The notes under the pieces: generated by a model
What the model was told of the DNA's origin: nothing
Database searches by the model: none
Seen by the model: the letters and a program-made list of their open reading frames with translations, nothing else
Translations under genes and position numbers: made by a program
Part shown: positions 23,761 through 34,700 of the stretch, piece after piece
How positions within the stretch are numbered: position 1 is the first letter of the stretch
Layout of the letters: each line of letters starts with the position of its first letter
Assembly (NCBI GenBank): GCA_013339765.2
Contig: CM023448.1
Coordinates: 23,326,551 to 23,390,550, forward strand
Source of the DNA: Haemaphysalis longicornis
Lineage: Eukaryota > Arthropoda > Arachnida > Ixodida > Ixodidae
Length of the DNA stretch: 64,000 bases
Reading direction: 5' to 3'

Positions 23761-24229
23761 AGAAAGCTGGCCCGGCATGTCATCACAGGTGTTATTCAAC
23801 GGTAACGATGCTTAAGCGTTTTGTTGCTTGGTACGGAATTACCCACAACACTCATTCAGAGTAGAGGCGATAAGTAAAATATAACTTTGAAGCGACATTT
23901 ACGGAGAAAACATTTTCGCGTTATGCGACACCCACTAAACAAAACTAGGCGTTTTTGCCGTTATTGCATGGTAGCTAAATATCTAAAAAAATTCCCTAAT
24001 ATTGAGAACGCAAGCATCTCCTGCTGCTGATTTCAAATACAAAGATAGAAAATAGGAGCCTCTAAAAACCTGGGATTCTGAAATTGAGCCAAGTTTAGAA
24101 AATAGGAGCCTTTAATAAGCCGGGATTCTGAAATTGGGCTAAGTTTTGAAAGACAGTACCCAAACCCAAAAATTTTCACCTTGCTGCTGGCCTGCCTGTC
24201 CGTCCGCCCGTCCGTTCATCCATCCATCC

Positions 24230-24291
<62 letters not shown>

Positions 24292-25970
24292 GTTGCATCA
24301 ATTCCGCGGACCAACCAAAGTGAAGGAACGCTTGACAACGAAGTACATATTGAGACGCCGTTCCAATCTAAACAAACGGCTTAAATGACTCTTACAAGTG
24401 AACACAAAAATAAAAATAAAAATAACCGTTAAAAACAGTGTCCAAGAGATGCGAAATAAACGTTTATTCAAAAAAGTTTCACCTAGTGGTGTTCGAAGCA
24501 GAGCAAAAAACAAGAGAAAAACAAAAAGAACAGATCAATTCGAGCAGATCGCTCGTGAACAGTACGAAACGGGGAAAATGAATCTACACTGAACTAACCT
24601 CCATTTCATTTCTCATTGGTGGAGCAAAAAGACAGAACAACGTGAGGGGTACGTGGAGCAGAGAGGCACGGCAGGGAGGCAAAAGACAACCGCCCTCTGG
24701 CGGAATTACCAGCAAAGGAAGCAGAGACGCAGCCACTTTTTACTTGGATTATTTTAACCACTATGTTTCAATAGGTACGCGGGCGTTTGAAGTGTTTACT
24801 ACAGAGTGCAGTATTTATACCTTCATGCCTTAATTTCAGATGTAAATCTTGGAACCTGTGAGTGGACGTATTTGGAGGTGGTAGATACCGAACTTCCTGA
24901 AGCTGGCGAAGCTAAAGAACTCTTGGAGTGGTACCAGCGTCCGGATCCCGACAGAGCCCCTCCCACCAAAATATCGCGGGCGTTTGAACAACTCACCGAA
25001 AAACAATTCTGGCCCTGAAGGACCCACATGTACGGTGCTATGGCTGTTTTCGAAATTTATATTTCAATTCACGTGTATTGCGCAGAACTCGTGTGAAAAA
25101 AGTGTACCGGAAAAGTTAGAAATGTGGTACTATATACTGCAAACATGAACTGAAATAGTTTTATTGGAAGCCTGAAAACTGCATGAGCTACTCGAGTTGG
25201 CCGTAAAATTTGCACTAAAACATATTCCTGGCTTTCAAATAACTAAATAACTTGCAAGACTATTGTTCACTTGATACAGATGATTTATTCATACGCACTG
25301 AGAAGCAATAAAGTTATGAATACCCCTAGCTTTCATAATATGAACGAGGAGCACCACTATTTTAAGAATTGTGACATACAGGCCACCGGTATACATCAAA
25401 GGTACAGTGAACACGTTGCTCCCATTTGTAATGATGACCAGTTTTGATACAAGGCAGATGCTAGCTCGACGAATTTTCAGTCTTGCTAAACAAAAAATTA
25501 GTTTGCACGTGCACTCATTACTGGCTCTGGCACGGTTGTTCTACATGAGTTCCTAAGGGAAGCACAAGAAAATGGGGAGGGGGGGGGGGACATTTAATGT
25601 GGAAAAGAATAAGAGCGGCGTTGACGGAATGTCTGGTTTTAAATATGTGCAAGATGTAGTGTGCCTATAGATTATAGTGTGCAGATGTAGTGTTCGGTCG
25701 CACTGGAAAACTCAGCGTTTTAAATTACCAGGAAATTAACCTACAATTGCATCACAAGCATTGCTCTCAGGCCATGAAGATATTCCGCCTTAGTTTTGTT
25801 GAGCGCCAAAAAGAGATTCTAGGAGCGACGTCCTTACCGCTACACAACCAGGGTGATCGCGTACAGCGAACCCCGCAACAGACATCACGGAACGTTAATT
25901 CGCCATTGCATAAATGCACCGGTAACTGCTCTGTTGGGTAAATTTTTATTATTAAAAATTTGTCAGGTCA
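23761..25970. other. No gene seen; local duplications and a CTGT microsatellite
   Basis: A 55-bp block (GAAAATAGGAGCCT..GGGATTCTGAAATTG) is tandemly duplicated at about 24045-24150. A (CTGT)n microsatellite fills 24231-24291. AAAAATA repeats lie near 24405, and a poly(G) run near 25578. Remaining frames are short and motif-free. Confidence 0.5.
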
Positions 25971-26056
25971 GCTGGTCAAAATTAATCCGGAGCCGTCCAC
26001 TACGGCGCGCCTCATCGCCTGCGTTGCGTCGGCGCGTTAAACCCTACAATCAATGA
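25971..26056 (+). mobile_element. Ruka-like SINE, 3' end only
   Basis: Begins at GGTCAAAATTAATCCGGAGC and runs to GCGTTAAACCCTACAATCAA. The sequence is close to the intact copies, so this is a short but fairly young 5'-truncated insertion. Confidence 0.85.
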
Positions 26057-26519
26057 ATTTGTCGGTTCTGCTTCTGTTATTCGTAGGTTTTTTCCCAATT
26101 CATAATGCGCTGTTCACTGAGGCTAGCATCATTCCAAGCAGGTTTGCCGTTGCTCACTACTTCGCGTAACTTTGGCTAATGAGGATCTGTCTGTCAATGA
26201 CCATTTTAGGTTGGGTGCTCCAGTTTGTTCTGGATTTCAATACACAAACTCTGCAGAAACTGGTGTCCATATTTTTGTCATTTGGAGACATTGAATACAC
26301 GCAATAAAAATCCCTAGCACTTGGTAACCTTACTTCGTGTGAACTGCAGACATGACAATACGTATCAAGGGGGCGTGGTGCCCAATTCAAAGCTTTCTTA
26401 AAGCGGTGTGGCAGCTGCACTTGAAAGTCACAGTTTCTTTTTTCTGCGTGCCACACGCTTTGCGTCTTGATCCTGGAGCCACTCATTCTTCGAAGTCGTG
26501 CTCTTATTGGACAGAATGC
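26057..26519. other. No gene seen
   Basis: Unassigned sequence between a SINE scrap and a TTAA element. The minus frame at 26486-26157 has no family signature. Confidence 0.35.
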
Positions 26520-27686
26520 TTAAAGGGGTACTGACACAAAATTTTGAAGGCGAGATAACTTCGGAAATAGATTGGTGTGGACACATATACATCATCTGCA
26601 AAATATCAGCGGCGAATACAGCCTAGAACATATTTAAAATCAATTTTAAAGTGTGAGAAACGCAACCGAGCAGCCAGCAGAGGACCACGCGCAATCGACA
26701 TCCCGCGGGTATTTTGTGAATAAACAACATCCACACACGTCACGAGTTTGTGTTTGCCGCTTCCGCACAACCGGCGCTTTTCGCCGGCTCGCCCGGCTCG
26801 CCGCTCCAATCGGAGGGCCGGAGGGCGGAGCTTCTGCTCTCGAGAAGGAACGACCCGATCGTTGGCGGTGGGAGGGAGCAGCGGAGGTGCCTATTCGTCA
26901 GCTCATCGGGCAGCTGGCCGCGACCACAGTTCTACAGCGATTCCACGCACTCTGTTTCTATTACTTTTGATTTACATTGGACGCGAAAACGCGCCGGAGA
27001 CACGAAAAGCCCACTGAGCGAGCCGCACGGTCGCTGTGCAGGCGGCGGCCACGGCCGCGAAGTGACCCAGGCCGGCGCCGGTAGCTCGAGTGATAGCTTG
27101 TTACTGCACGAAATTGCACCCAAGTCCCAACCACGGCAAGTTTATATGAGAAAGGAGTTAATGATGCGATGGCGGGGTTGCATTAAAAATTGTCATCTGC
27201 ACCGCTTACGAGAGCGGCAATCGAATATCCGCCGCAGTACTAGCCGAACACATCTGTAGGCGGACCTGTAGGCAGACCGCCCGGCTGCTCCCAGCGCGCG
27301 TCGTTCCCTAGCCGCGGCAGCATTTGCACTCGCAGCGCCTGCGCCACGTCCACGGTCGCTTTTTAATTAAGCGGCTCACGAGATCAGTACGTGGGGGCAT
27401 TGGCAGAAACTGCCGGCGACACGGATTCGACAGGGCTACGGCAGCTTTGCTCTGTGATATCCCTCCGACGGTCACGTGGTCAGCTTTGTTCACACAAAAT
27501 CCATCGTTTCGCGGCACCCGCTGAAACCGAAACTGCGACTAGCCGCATTGAAAATGCCTCCAATTAAACAACGGTTGCACGCTGAAGCAAATGAGGTTTC
27601 TACAGGTTATAAGTAGGTCACTAGCTACTAATCGCAACAAAAAAAAAAAAACAAGATGCAAAATTTTTGTGTCAGTGCCCCTTTAA
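26520..27686. mobile_element. TTAA-flanked DNA element, copy A
   Basis: Both ends carry TTAA (26520-26523, 27683-27686) and inverted termini: TTAAAGGGGTACTGACACAA at the left and its near-exact complement at the right, about 28 bp. The 1.17-kb interior is GC-rich in the middle, without a transposase. It is closely similar to 54199-55389, in the same orientation. A TTAA target with a terminus starting AGGGG suits Kolobok-like better than piggyBac, whose ends begin with pyrimidines. It would need a transposase supplied elsewhere. Confidence 0.75.
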
Positions 27687-29099
27687 GCTTTCGGCGCGCA
27701 GCAACCGTCTGTAATGGCAGTACGGGGGCTTTCTGCTCCTCTACGTGCGCAAGGGGCATCGAATATGTGATTCCGTTTGTTTCGCATATGTGAACATGCA
27801 GATATGGTGTGCTTACAAATCGGTCACTACAGAGTACGTGCTATCGCAAATAAAAGCAGTCTTGCGAGCCGAAGCGGGCACGCTCAAAATGCCTCTGTTT
27901 TCTTGGTACACGAGTTTTAACCGTAATTATGCAGCTTGGATTCTTTCTCAGCCCACGGATGGGGATTGCAGTGTGTGCAAAACCTTTTTATAAACAGCAA
28001 TTTTTACCGAACGAGCCAGTTGGAAATGTGTGGAATTTTGTTGTTTCAATACGCGTTGTAGCTTGCCAGCGTTCGCATGCGTAGATACCAAGTTTGGGGC
28101 CGCAATTTCGGTTTTTACACATGTAGCTGCTTGCTTCGCTGTGGTTCTCGCGTAGCCCCAAATGACACCAGAACAATATCAATTGAAGAAAATACATCGA
28201 AAATATATCAGTCAAAACTTTCATAATTTGGAACAATATACCGCAAAAAAGGAACAGCAAATGACGCAAAAAAGCTATCCAGAACCATTACTTTGCTAAC
28301 AAGTATACCTGAATAGTTTTCTTCGAAGAATATTTTTCTCTTAGAGGAATTTCATGCAAATACACAACATAAAATATGATACATCTGTGACCTAAATCAA
28401 CACAGTGTCCGGGTGACCCCACAATACCCATATTAAATGCTTCAACATGATAAAGTGATTTTGTTAAGGAGCCTGAACTACTTCATACAAGGGTTTACTT
28501 CTTATTGGAGATAAAATTAATATGAACACAACGCAAACTGATAATTGTGACTTACTGTCATTTTTGCAGGGGTACAGCCACCGGAAAAGAGTGCTCAAAT
28601 GAGTACCCGCACGTCAACGATGAATATCTACTTCCAGCGGAAATTGGTGTTGTTAAAGTTTATTGGGTGTTAGCGGCTTTTATTATCCGCCGTTACTAGA
28701 TTTATCGGATTTGGCTTTCTTCTTTTTATATCTTGCTTGATATGCTTGCTTGATTTGCTTGTTTTGCTTAATTTTGAATATTTACTTTTGGTTTATGCGT
28801 GGGTTTGGTAATATTGTGAATAAATCTTGGTGTTGGTATTTGTGCACTACGAGTTCTACCTTTCTTACGCGACTCGACGCCGAACTACCGTCGTAGCAAC
28901 TACAGTGTCCTACACCCGGGTAAGCAACGGGAATTTTCTGGCTCATTGTCTCACCCTGCTGCGTGTTAGCATAAAACTCATAGGCCGATGCTATTCTTCC
29001 TCCGAGACATGACATATTAGGCGTCATGACCGATGCGCTCTGTTTGCTTCTGTAGGCAGTTTCATTCGCCGTGTTCTCCTTTGCAACATCCTATGAACC
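27687..29099. other. No gene seen
   Basis: A/T-rich intergenic sequence with no supported feature. A TGCTTGATTTGCT-type short repeat lies near 28735-28770. Confidence 0.4.
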
Positions 29100-29114
29100 A
29101 ATAAGGATAAGTAC

Positions 29115-29352
29115 CCGCCGCGGTGGCTCAGTGGCTAAGGCGTTGCGCTGCTGAGCACGAGGTCGCGGGTTCGATTCCCGGCCGCGGCGGCCGCTTTTCT
29201 GATGGAGGCGAAAAGCAAAAACGCCCGTGTGTACGAGATTTCGGCGCACGTTAAAGATCCCCAGGTGGTCAAAATTAATCCGGAGCCCTCCACTACGGCG
29301 CGCCTCATCGCCTGCGTTGCGTCGGCGCGTTAAACCCCACAATCAATCAATC
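29115..29352 (+). mobile_element. Intact Ruka-like SINE with target duplication
   Basis: Full-length copy. The tRNA-like head has an A box TGGCTCAGTGGCTAAGG (29124-29140) and B box GGTTCGATTCC (29168-29178). The body contains GCACGTTAAAGATCCCCAGG, and the tail ends TTAAACCCCACAATCAATC. It is flanked by AATAAGGATAAGTAC (29100-29114) and AATAAGGATAAGCAC (29353-29367), a 15-bp duplication with one mismatch, as left by LINE-mediated insertion. Good reference for the other copies in the window. Confidence 0.93.
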
Positions 29353-29367
29353 AATAAGGATAAGCAC

Positions 29368-30105
29368 CACATGTAGACATGCGGCAGACATCGAGATTTG
29401 AGAATCACTGATTTTTGTTTGTTTTATAGGCTAATAGGTGGCTCTGGCAGTAAGGTTTTCCGTCTGTTGAATGTATTGTAACACTGTCGCAGCGCAGTAC
29501 GGTAACACTGTTGGTGAATATTGAGATAAATGCCTGCCAGAAATGCTACTGAAGCACATTTTTGGCACCAGAGTGTTCGGTGTTCTCGGAGGTTACGACA
29601 TTCGTGTTGTCAGAAGAATACTTTGATGGTCTGGGCACCGAAACGGCTATTTTACATTGGTCGTTTTATTCTGCATTACGCTTCCGTAATGAAAAGCAAG
29701 AAAAATAAAAAAAATAGCAGGAAGGAACGTCTCCGCATGAAAGGGTCGTAGTTGTTGTTTGGCCCTACAGGAAGACGGTGGGAAATTAGTGCAGCGATGA
29801 TGATAATATCAACAGTAGATGCCCTTCGGTAACCTCCGTATATACAGAATTATGGGAATACAAAATTTTCACCTTTGTCAGAACCTTTGACCGGAATATA
29901 AACAGGGATATGTGTCTGCAAACATGGTCATAAACTACGGTATTGCGTTAAATATTTTTGACACCGGGTTTATATCTGTACGACCACCAGAGATGCCAAA
30001 TAATGGTTCGCATGAATCTCGTATATACGCAGTGTTGATCCTCGACCGTGGGAGAGGGCGCGTGCGCGGTCACTTGGAAGAAGAGAAAAAAGACGGACGC
30101 GGGGT
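29368..30105. other. No gene seen
   Basis: Unassigned sequence. No supported coding frame, repeat or terminal structure. Confidence 0.4.
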
Positions 30106-30106
30106 T

Positions 30107-30137
<31 letters not shown>

Positions 30138-30480
30138 TTTGTACATGGTACCTACATCGCCCTCACGGGCGTTATTGTAGGGTGGAGAACAAGCAAAGGA
30201 ATACAGTAAAGTTGATATATAATAAAAATGGTTGCGGGTAAAAGGCTGTATGGTTGAAACAGAAATCGTTGATTTAAAATCACACTGTCATGAAAAAGGC
30301 ATCAGATTGCAAATACAAAGCAAAAAAAATATTGTCTTTCCACTCTGTGAAGAAGCATGACCTGCAAAGCTCGACGCAGTTCAAGGAGTGCACGAAACAA
30401 AACACGTTTATCGTAATTTGCGATGGAGAATACTTCCTAGCCCATTAGCTGTATGAACCCCTCAAGGATCCAAACTTTGT
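30106..30480 (-). mobile_element. CR1/L2-like LINE 3' UTR fragment
   Basis: The minus strand ends CACCCTACAATAACGCCC..GGTACCATGTACAAATAAA and then a long AAAT-repeat tail (30140-30106). The pattern of a short hairpin-like stretch (GCCCGTGAGGGC) followed by an AAAT tail matches the endings at 12362 and 53222. The upstream limit is uncertain and no coding part remains. Confidence 0.5.
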
Positions 30481-30543
30481 TCTTGCAGATAAGCATGGAA
30501 CTACCTGTGGCCCTCCCTCGTCGTAAGCATCTTACTGTTTGTG

Positions 30544-30690
30544 TAAGGCCGGGTTCAGACTGTTGCCACAACTGTCGTAATACCTTTAAAGAATGACGTC
30601 ACTTCACGTCTCAGCCAACCGAACTGCGTGGCATGCCATTTTTTTACGTGCATAGATCACTTTTTGCGTCGGTAGTCTGAACATAGCCTA
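30544..30690. mobile_element. Short MITE with GTTCAGACT ends
   Basis: 147 bp with inverted ends TAAGGCCGGGTTCAGACT and (reverse) TAGGCTATGTTCAGACT. Non-coding. The superfamily is not assigned. Confidence 0.55.
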
Positions 30691-32496
30691 ACACACAAGC
30701 CCAATCTGCTCTACCACTGACTCCGGACATGTCCCATTAAACCGTTGAACGTCCGCCATTAAACCAGCACAACGGACATGCCATCCATCAGTACGGACAT
30801 GAAATCTATAGCTGCGCGTGCACGTCCCACCTCCTCCCTCCCACTATTCTCCAATACAAACGTGCGCACGCATAAACCGGCAACCGGTCAGTTGTGAGTG
30901 CTTTGAAGTTAAAGACGCCGTCGAAAATATCCCCTGAAAGCCCTCTGAAGAAGTGATATTGGCTCACGCCGGCGTTCCAAGCGGGCAAGTTTCTCTTCAT
31001 CCGGGAGGGATTCGCCGCTACTCGACGAGCTGAACTTCAGGCGTTAACAGCGGCGCCAGCAGCGTACCGTTGTTTTTGCGCTCATTAGCGTTTGTGTGTG
31101 GGCCAACGCTTCAATTCTTGCTCTTCTTCCGCCAAACGAACGGCATGCATAAGTCCCATTAATATTTAAAACTTGGAATCCCTTGAGCTCCATTCTGTAC
31201 AAACATGTGACTGTCCTTTTTCCTTCTACCCTCGTATGCATCTTGCTGTGTGTGTAGGATGTCTGTGTAGCACATCAACTCACACCCGAACCACTCGATT
31301 AAGGAGGACAGTCGACTGAGGGCATTGAGCCATGTAATTTCATCATCTAAACCTTCCACCTGCACAACCGGCATTTCATCGGTAGCGGCATGAAGCCTAG
31401 CTGTGCGTGTACGCTCCTTTTTTTCTGCCCGCAAACCGTGCACGCATAAACCGGAAATCGGTGATGGCGCATACTTAGGCGTGAAAGACACCCGCGAAAA
31501 TGTCGCTCGGAAGTCCTTCCAAGCCCAAAAAGAAATATAGACTCAAGCCAGCGTTCCAACTGGGGAAGTGTCTCTTCTTCCGGGAGGGATTCGCAGCTAC
31601 TCGGCGAAGTGAGCTTGAGCGGAAATGGCGACGGCGGGTTTCGGTCGTTTTAGGGAGAAGCCAAAGGGCTTCCCCTAAAAGGGCTTCCCCCAGGCAGCCG
31701 TTACCTATGCTTCACGGGAGCGGCGTTTTATGTCCGCGCAGCCCAGTGAGCGAACGCAGCAGTCACGAAAGAAAGAAAACAGATGAGCGTCTAGCGAAGT
31801 GTGAAGTACAGTACGACGAGCGGCTACCGCGTCATCTCTCTCACTGCCTATCCCTCACACATGTCTCATGCGTCGCCACCAAGGAGCGCCCTCCCCCTGA
31901 CAATTTCCCCAGACGCTGTTCCATCCTCTGTTAATTCAAACCATGCGACGTTTGCGCGGCGTGGAAGGTTCAAACACGATATGCAATAACACGTTCGCTT
32001 TGCCTTGTCCGGGGCTAATCCGAACCACGTGACATTTGCGCGGGAGGTTCGAACACGATTTGCAGCATGCTGGCCGCATGCGGCGGTGCACTGCGAGGTA
32101 GCAGCAGAGCAGCGCACGCCGCCGTACGTTCGCTGATCACGCGAACACTTCCTGGGAAGCAGCAGAAATGCGCCGTGACCGAGAAGACTGCAGCTCGCGC
32201 TGCGTACAAATTTCCTATCAGGCAGTGTGGTAATCGTCAGTGCATTTTTACGCCCATCCGTGCTTCTGTTTATTTTCCGCAATCATCTGATAATCGCACT
32301 ACCGCCGTTAGCTGGCGACTGCGCAACTTGAAAAAGGGACATCGGTGGAGGCGAGGGTGAAAATAGTTGTGGAAGATGTGTCAGCGGGGGTGAGGAGGAA
32401 CCCCGGAGCGGCGCCGAGTAAATCGTTGACACCGAAATGAAAACTGGGGGGTTAGACATATACTGCGTTGCAGTAAAACGCAAAAATAGGAGAGTG
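30691..32496. repeat. Diverged direct duplication, otherwise no gene
   Basis: A block of about 280 bp at 30760-31040 recurs in diverged form at 31360-31620. Shared stretches include CGCATAAACCGG(C/A)AA, GAAAATNTC, GGCGTTCCAA and CCGGGAGGGATTCGC(C/A)GCTACTC. The remainder has a local repeat GGGCTTCCCC near 31665-31690 and G/C-rich sequence with overlapping frames on both strands that I do not believe are genes. Confidence 0.55.
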
Positions 32497-34700
32497 CTAT
32501 CGGTTACACAGGGCACTAAAATAAAATTTAAATACAAGAAGTACGGAACGCATGAAAATGTACAGTAATGATTTCTTCAACAAAAAATTGTGCAAATTTT
32601 TAACAAAAGATGGGGGAGGCGCAGAGACAATTTCCTCTGGCAAGCCGTTCCACTCATGCGTGTTCCTTGGAAAAAAGGCGTATATGAATGCGTTGATCCT
32701 GGACGGGTATTCATCCAGTTTTAAAGAATTGTCAGTACGCGGTGGCACCTAGGTAGGTTGTCTTATGTACTGTTCCTTGTCGATGCCTGTTCTGTTCATA
32801 AATACGCTGTAAAATAGGGACGGTCAGCTAGCAGAGGCCACTGTAATTTTTTTTGTGCGAAAGATTGCCCTATGGCATAAGAAAATATTCTCCTACGGCA
32901 TAAGAAAACACTGCACCCGTAGCGCGCAGGAATTCAAGAAGAGACCGGTGCTGGGGCGCCCATATCCAGTGGTTTAGATCTGGGGGATCTGGTTTAGATC
33001 TGCCAGGATGGAGCCCTGTGCCTCGGAGGTGCTGCGTTCGGGTGTCTCTAAGGCCTGGGCAAGTCCAGAGCAAATGCTCAGCGTCAATCCTGAACGAATG
33101 TCGGCTGATCTTACGGTGAAGTTATAATTGTTATCCACACAGCGTGCTGCTCGTGCCTGTGCACGCCCTAGGGCTTCTATGTTTGATTTTGTTGAGGGGT
33201 CCCAGGCACTGCAAGCATATTCTAATATGGGACGCACATTGGACATGTATGGTGTTTCTTTCAACTTAGTTGGTGCCCGTCTGAAATTGCGACTCAAAAA
33301 ATTTAGCACGTGACTAGCCTTTAATGTTAAGTAATTAATATCAGCGTTCCAAAACAGGTTGCCAGAAAAAATGAGCCCTAGATATTTATATTCTGCTGCA
33401 ACAGGCAAGGTAGCCCCGGCCATTACGTCATTTGAAATTCTAGGCTGTTTTTTGTTCGTAAATCTCACCAATTTACACTTCGACAGATTTATTGTCATTC
33501 TCCACTAATCACACACAAGAAACTACAGAGTTCAGGTGATTCTGCAATTGAACCGTATCCGCTTCACAGGTAATGTTACCGTAAATGCAGCAATCATCAG
33601 CGTGCAATCGAACACGGCTAGAGATATTGTTACAGATATCATTTATAAAAATGAGAAAAATCAGGGGCCCCAAAATAGACCCTTGCGGCACTGCTGACAA
33701 TACACCGACGCTTCATGAGCACACACCGTCAAGAATCACGCACTGCTGTCTTTCAGAAAGGTACGCTTCGATCCACATCAGAAGGGCATTGGGTATGCCA
33801 AGATACGAATCTTTTACAACAACACATGTGACACGGAATCAAATGCCTTCTGGAAATCCAGAAATATGCAGTCAACCTGAAGGCCTGAGTTAATAGAAGC
33901 TGCAAAGTCGTGCGTAAACTCGACCAGTTGTGTATCGCACGAAAAACCCGCCCTGAAACCGTGTTGCAATGGGGAAAAGAAGTCATTACTTTGTAAATGG
34001 TTCATTACGTTTGTGTAAATGATATGTTCGAGTGTCTTGCAGCACACGCTTGTGAAAGAAATAGGCCTGTAGTAACACTTTTTTTGTTTTATCCCCGCTT
34101 TAATAAACTGGAGTTACGTTGGCATTTTTTCAATCAGCTGGTAAAACGCATTGTTTCAGCGACGTTTTGTACATGAGTGTTAAAAAGGGTGCGAGAGACA
34201 CTGCGCAGTTTTTAAAGACGACGTTGGATATACAATCAGGACCAGGAGCAGACTGAACATTTCATATTTCCAACAAGAGCACGACGCCACGTTGGGAAAT
34301 TTCTATCTCGTTCATTTGCGGGAGCACGCCAACATTCTTGCATACACTTCGTGTGTGAACTGGCTGCGAGAACACAGACTGAAAGTATGTATTAAAACCC
34401 TCAGCTTTGGCTTCCGTGTTATACTGGTAAATTACCCCGTACATGATGTCAAGAATAGTGGATCTAGAATTACTTTTATTTTTCAAGTATTTCCACACTT
34501 CCTTAGGCTTGCTTTTAGGTTGCTCGCCTAGATCGCAAGGGTACATTTCTTGTGCTCTGCACATAGCTTTTGTCACCATTTCGCCTATCTCTTTCATTTT
34601 TGAAAGCAACGCAGGATCAGGCACGCGGCAATACTTCCGATACAACCGATTCTTTCTATTTATCCTAACCTCCTTTGTGACATTTGGAAGCGATAGGGGA
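32497..34700 (-). pseudogene. CR1/L2-like LINE reverse transcriptase, chimeric
   Basis: On the minus strand from 34700: pre-RT segment INRKNRLYRKYCRVPD (near 34660-34610), RT motifs FFSPLQHGFRAGFSCDTQL (near 33990-33930), IFLDFQKAFDSVSH (near 33865-33825), AVPQGSILGPLIFLIFINDI (near 33690-33640), and catalytic HADDCCIYG (near 33605-33580). Then YKYLGLIFSGNLFWN and VRPILEYACSAWDP. The extreme C-terminus is FFPRNTHEWNGLPEEIV near 32670-32620. Between about 33100 and 32870 a piece of a different LINE is embedded. Frameshifts and stops make it a pseudogene. The 5' end abuts a BEL/Pao fragment on the other strand. Confidence 0.75.
32870..33100 (-). pseudogene. I/R1-like LINE C-terminal fragment inside the CR1/L2 copy
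   Basis: The frame reads LLWTCPGLRDTRTQHLRGTG and ends near YAVGEYFLMP. A related stretch (LLWTCPPLEAARTRHLRGTG) is present at 58677-58930. It corresponds to the post-RNase H zinc-knuckle region of I/R1-like ORF2 proteins, so two LINE families are fused near 33100. Confidence 0.6.

Noticed and set aside
26750..27259. 169-codon plus frame
   Set aside because: It lies in the GC-rich core of a TTAA element; the same region in copy B has frames broken by indels.
26520..27686. piggyBac as the class of the TTAA elements
   Set aside because: TTAA targets fit, but piggyBac ends normally begin with pyrimidines (CCY), while these begin AGG; Kolobok-like fits better, though unproven.
29115..29190. Possible tRNA gene
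   Set aside because: It has A and B boxes but continues into the Ruka SINE body and tail with target duplications, and lacks a proper tRNA cloverleaf end.
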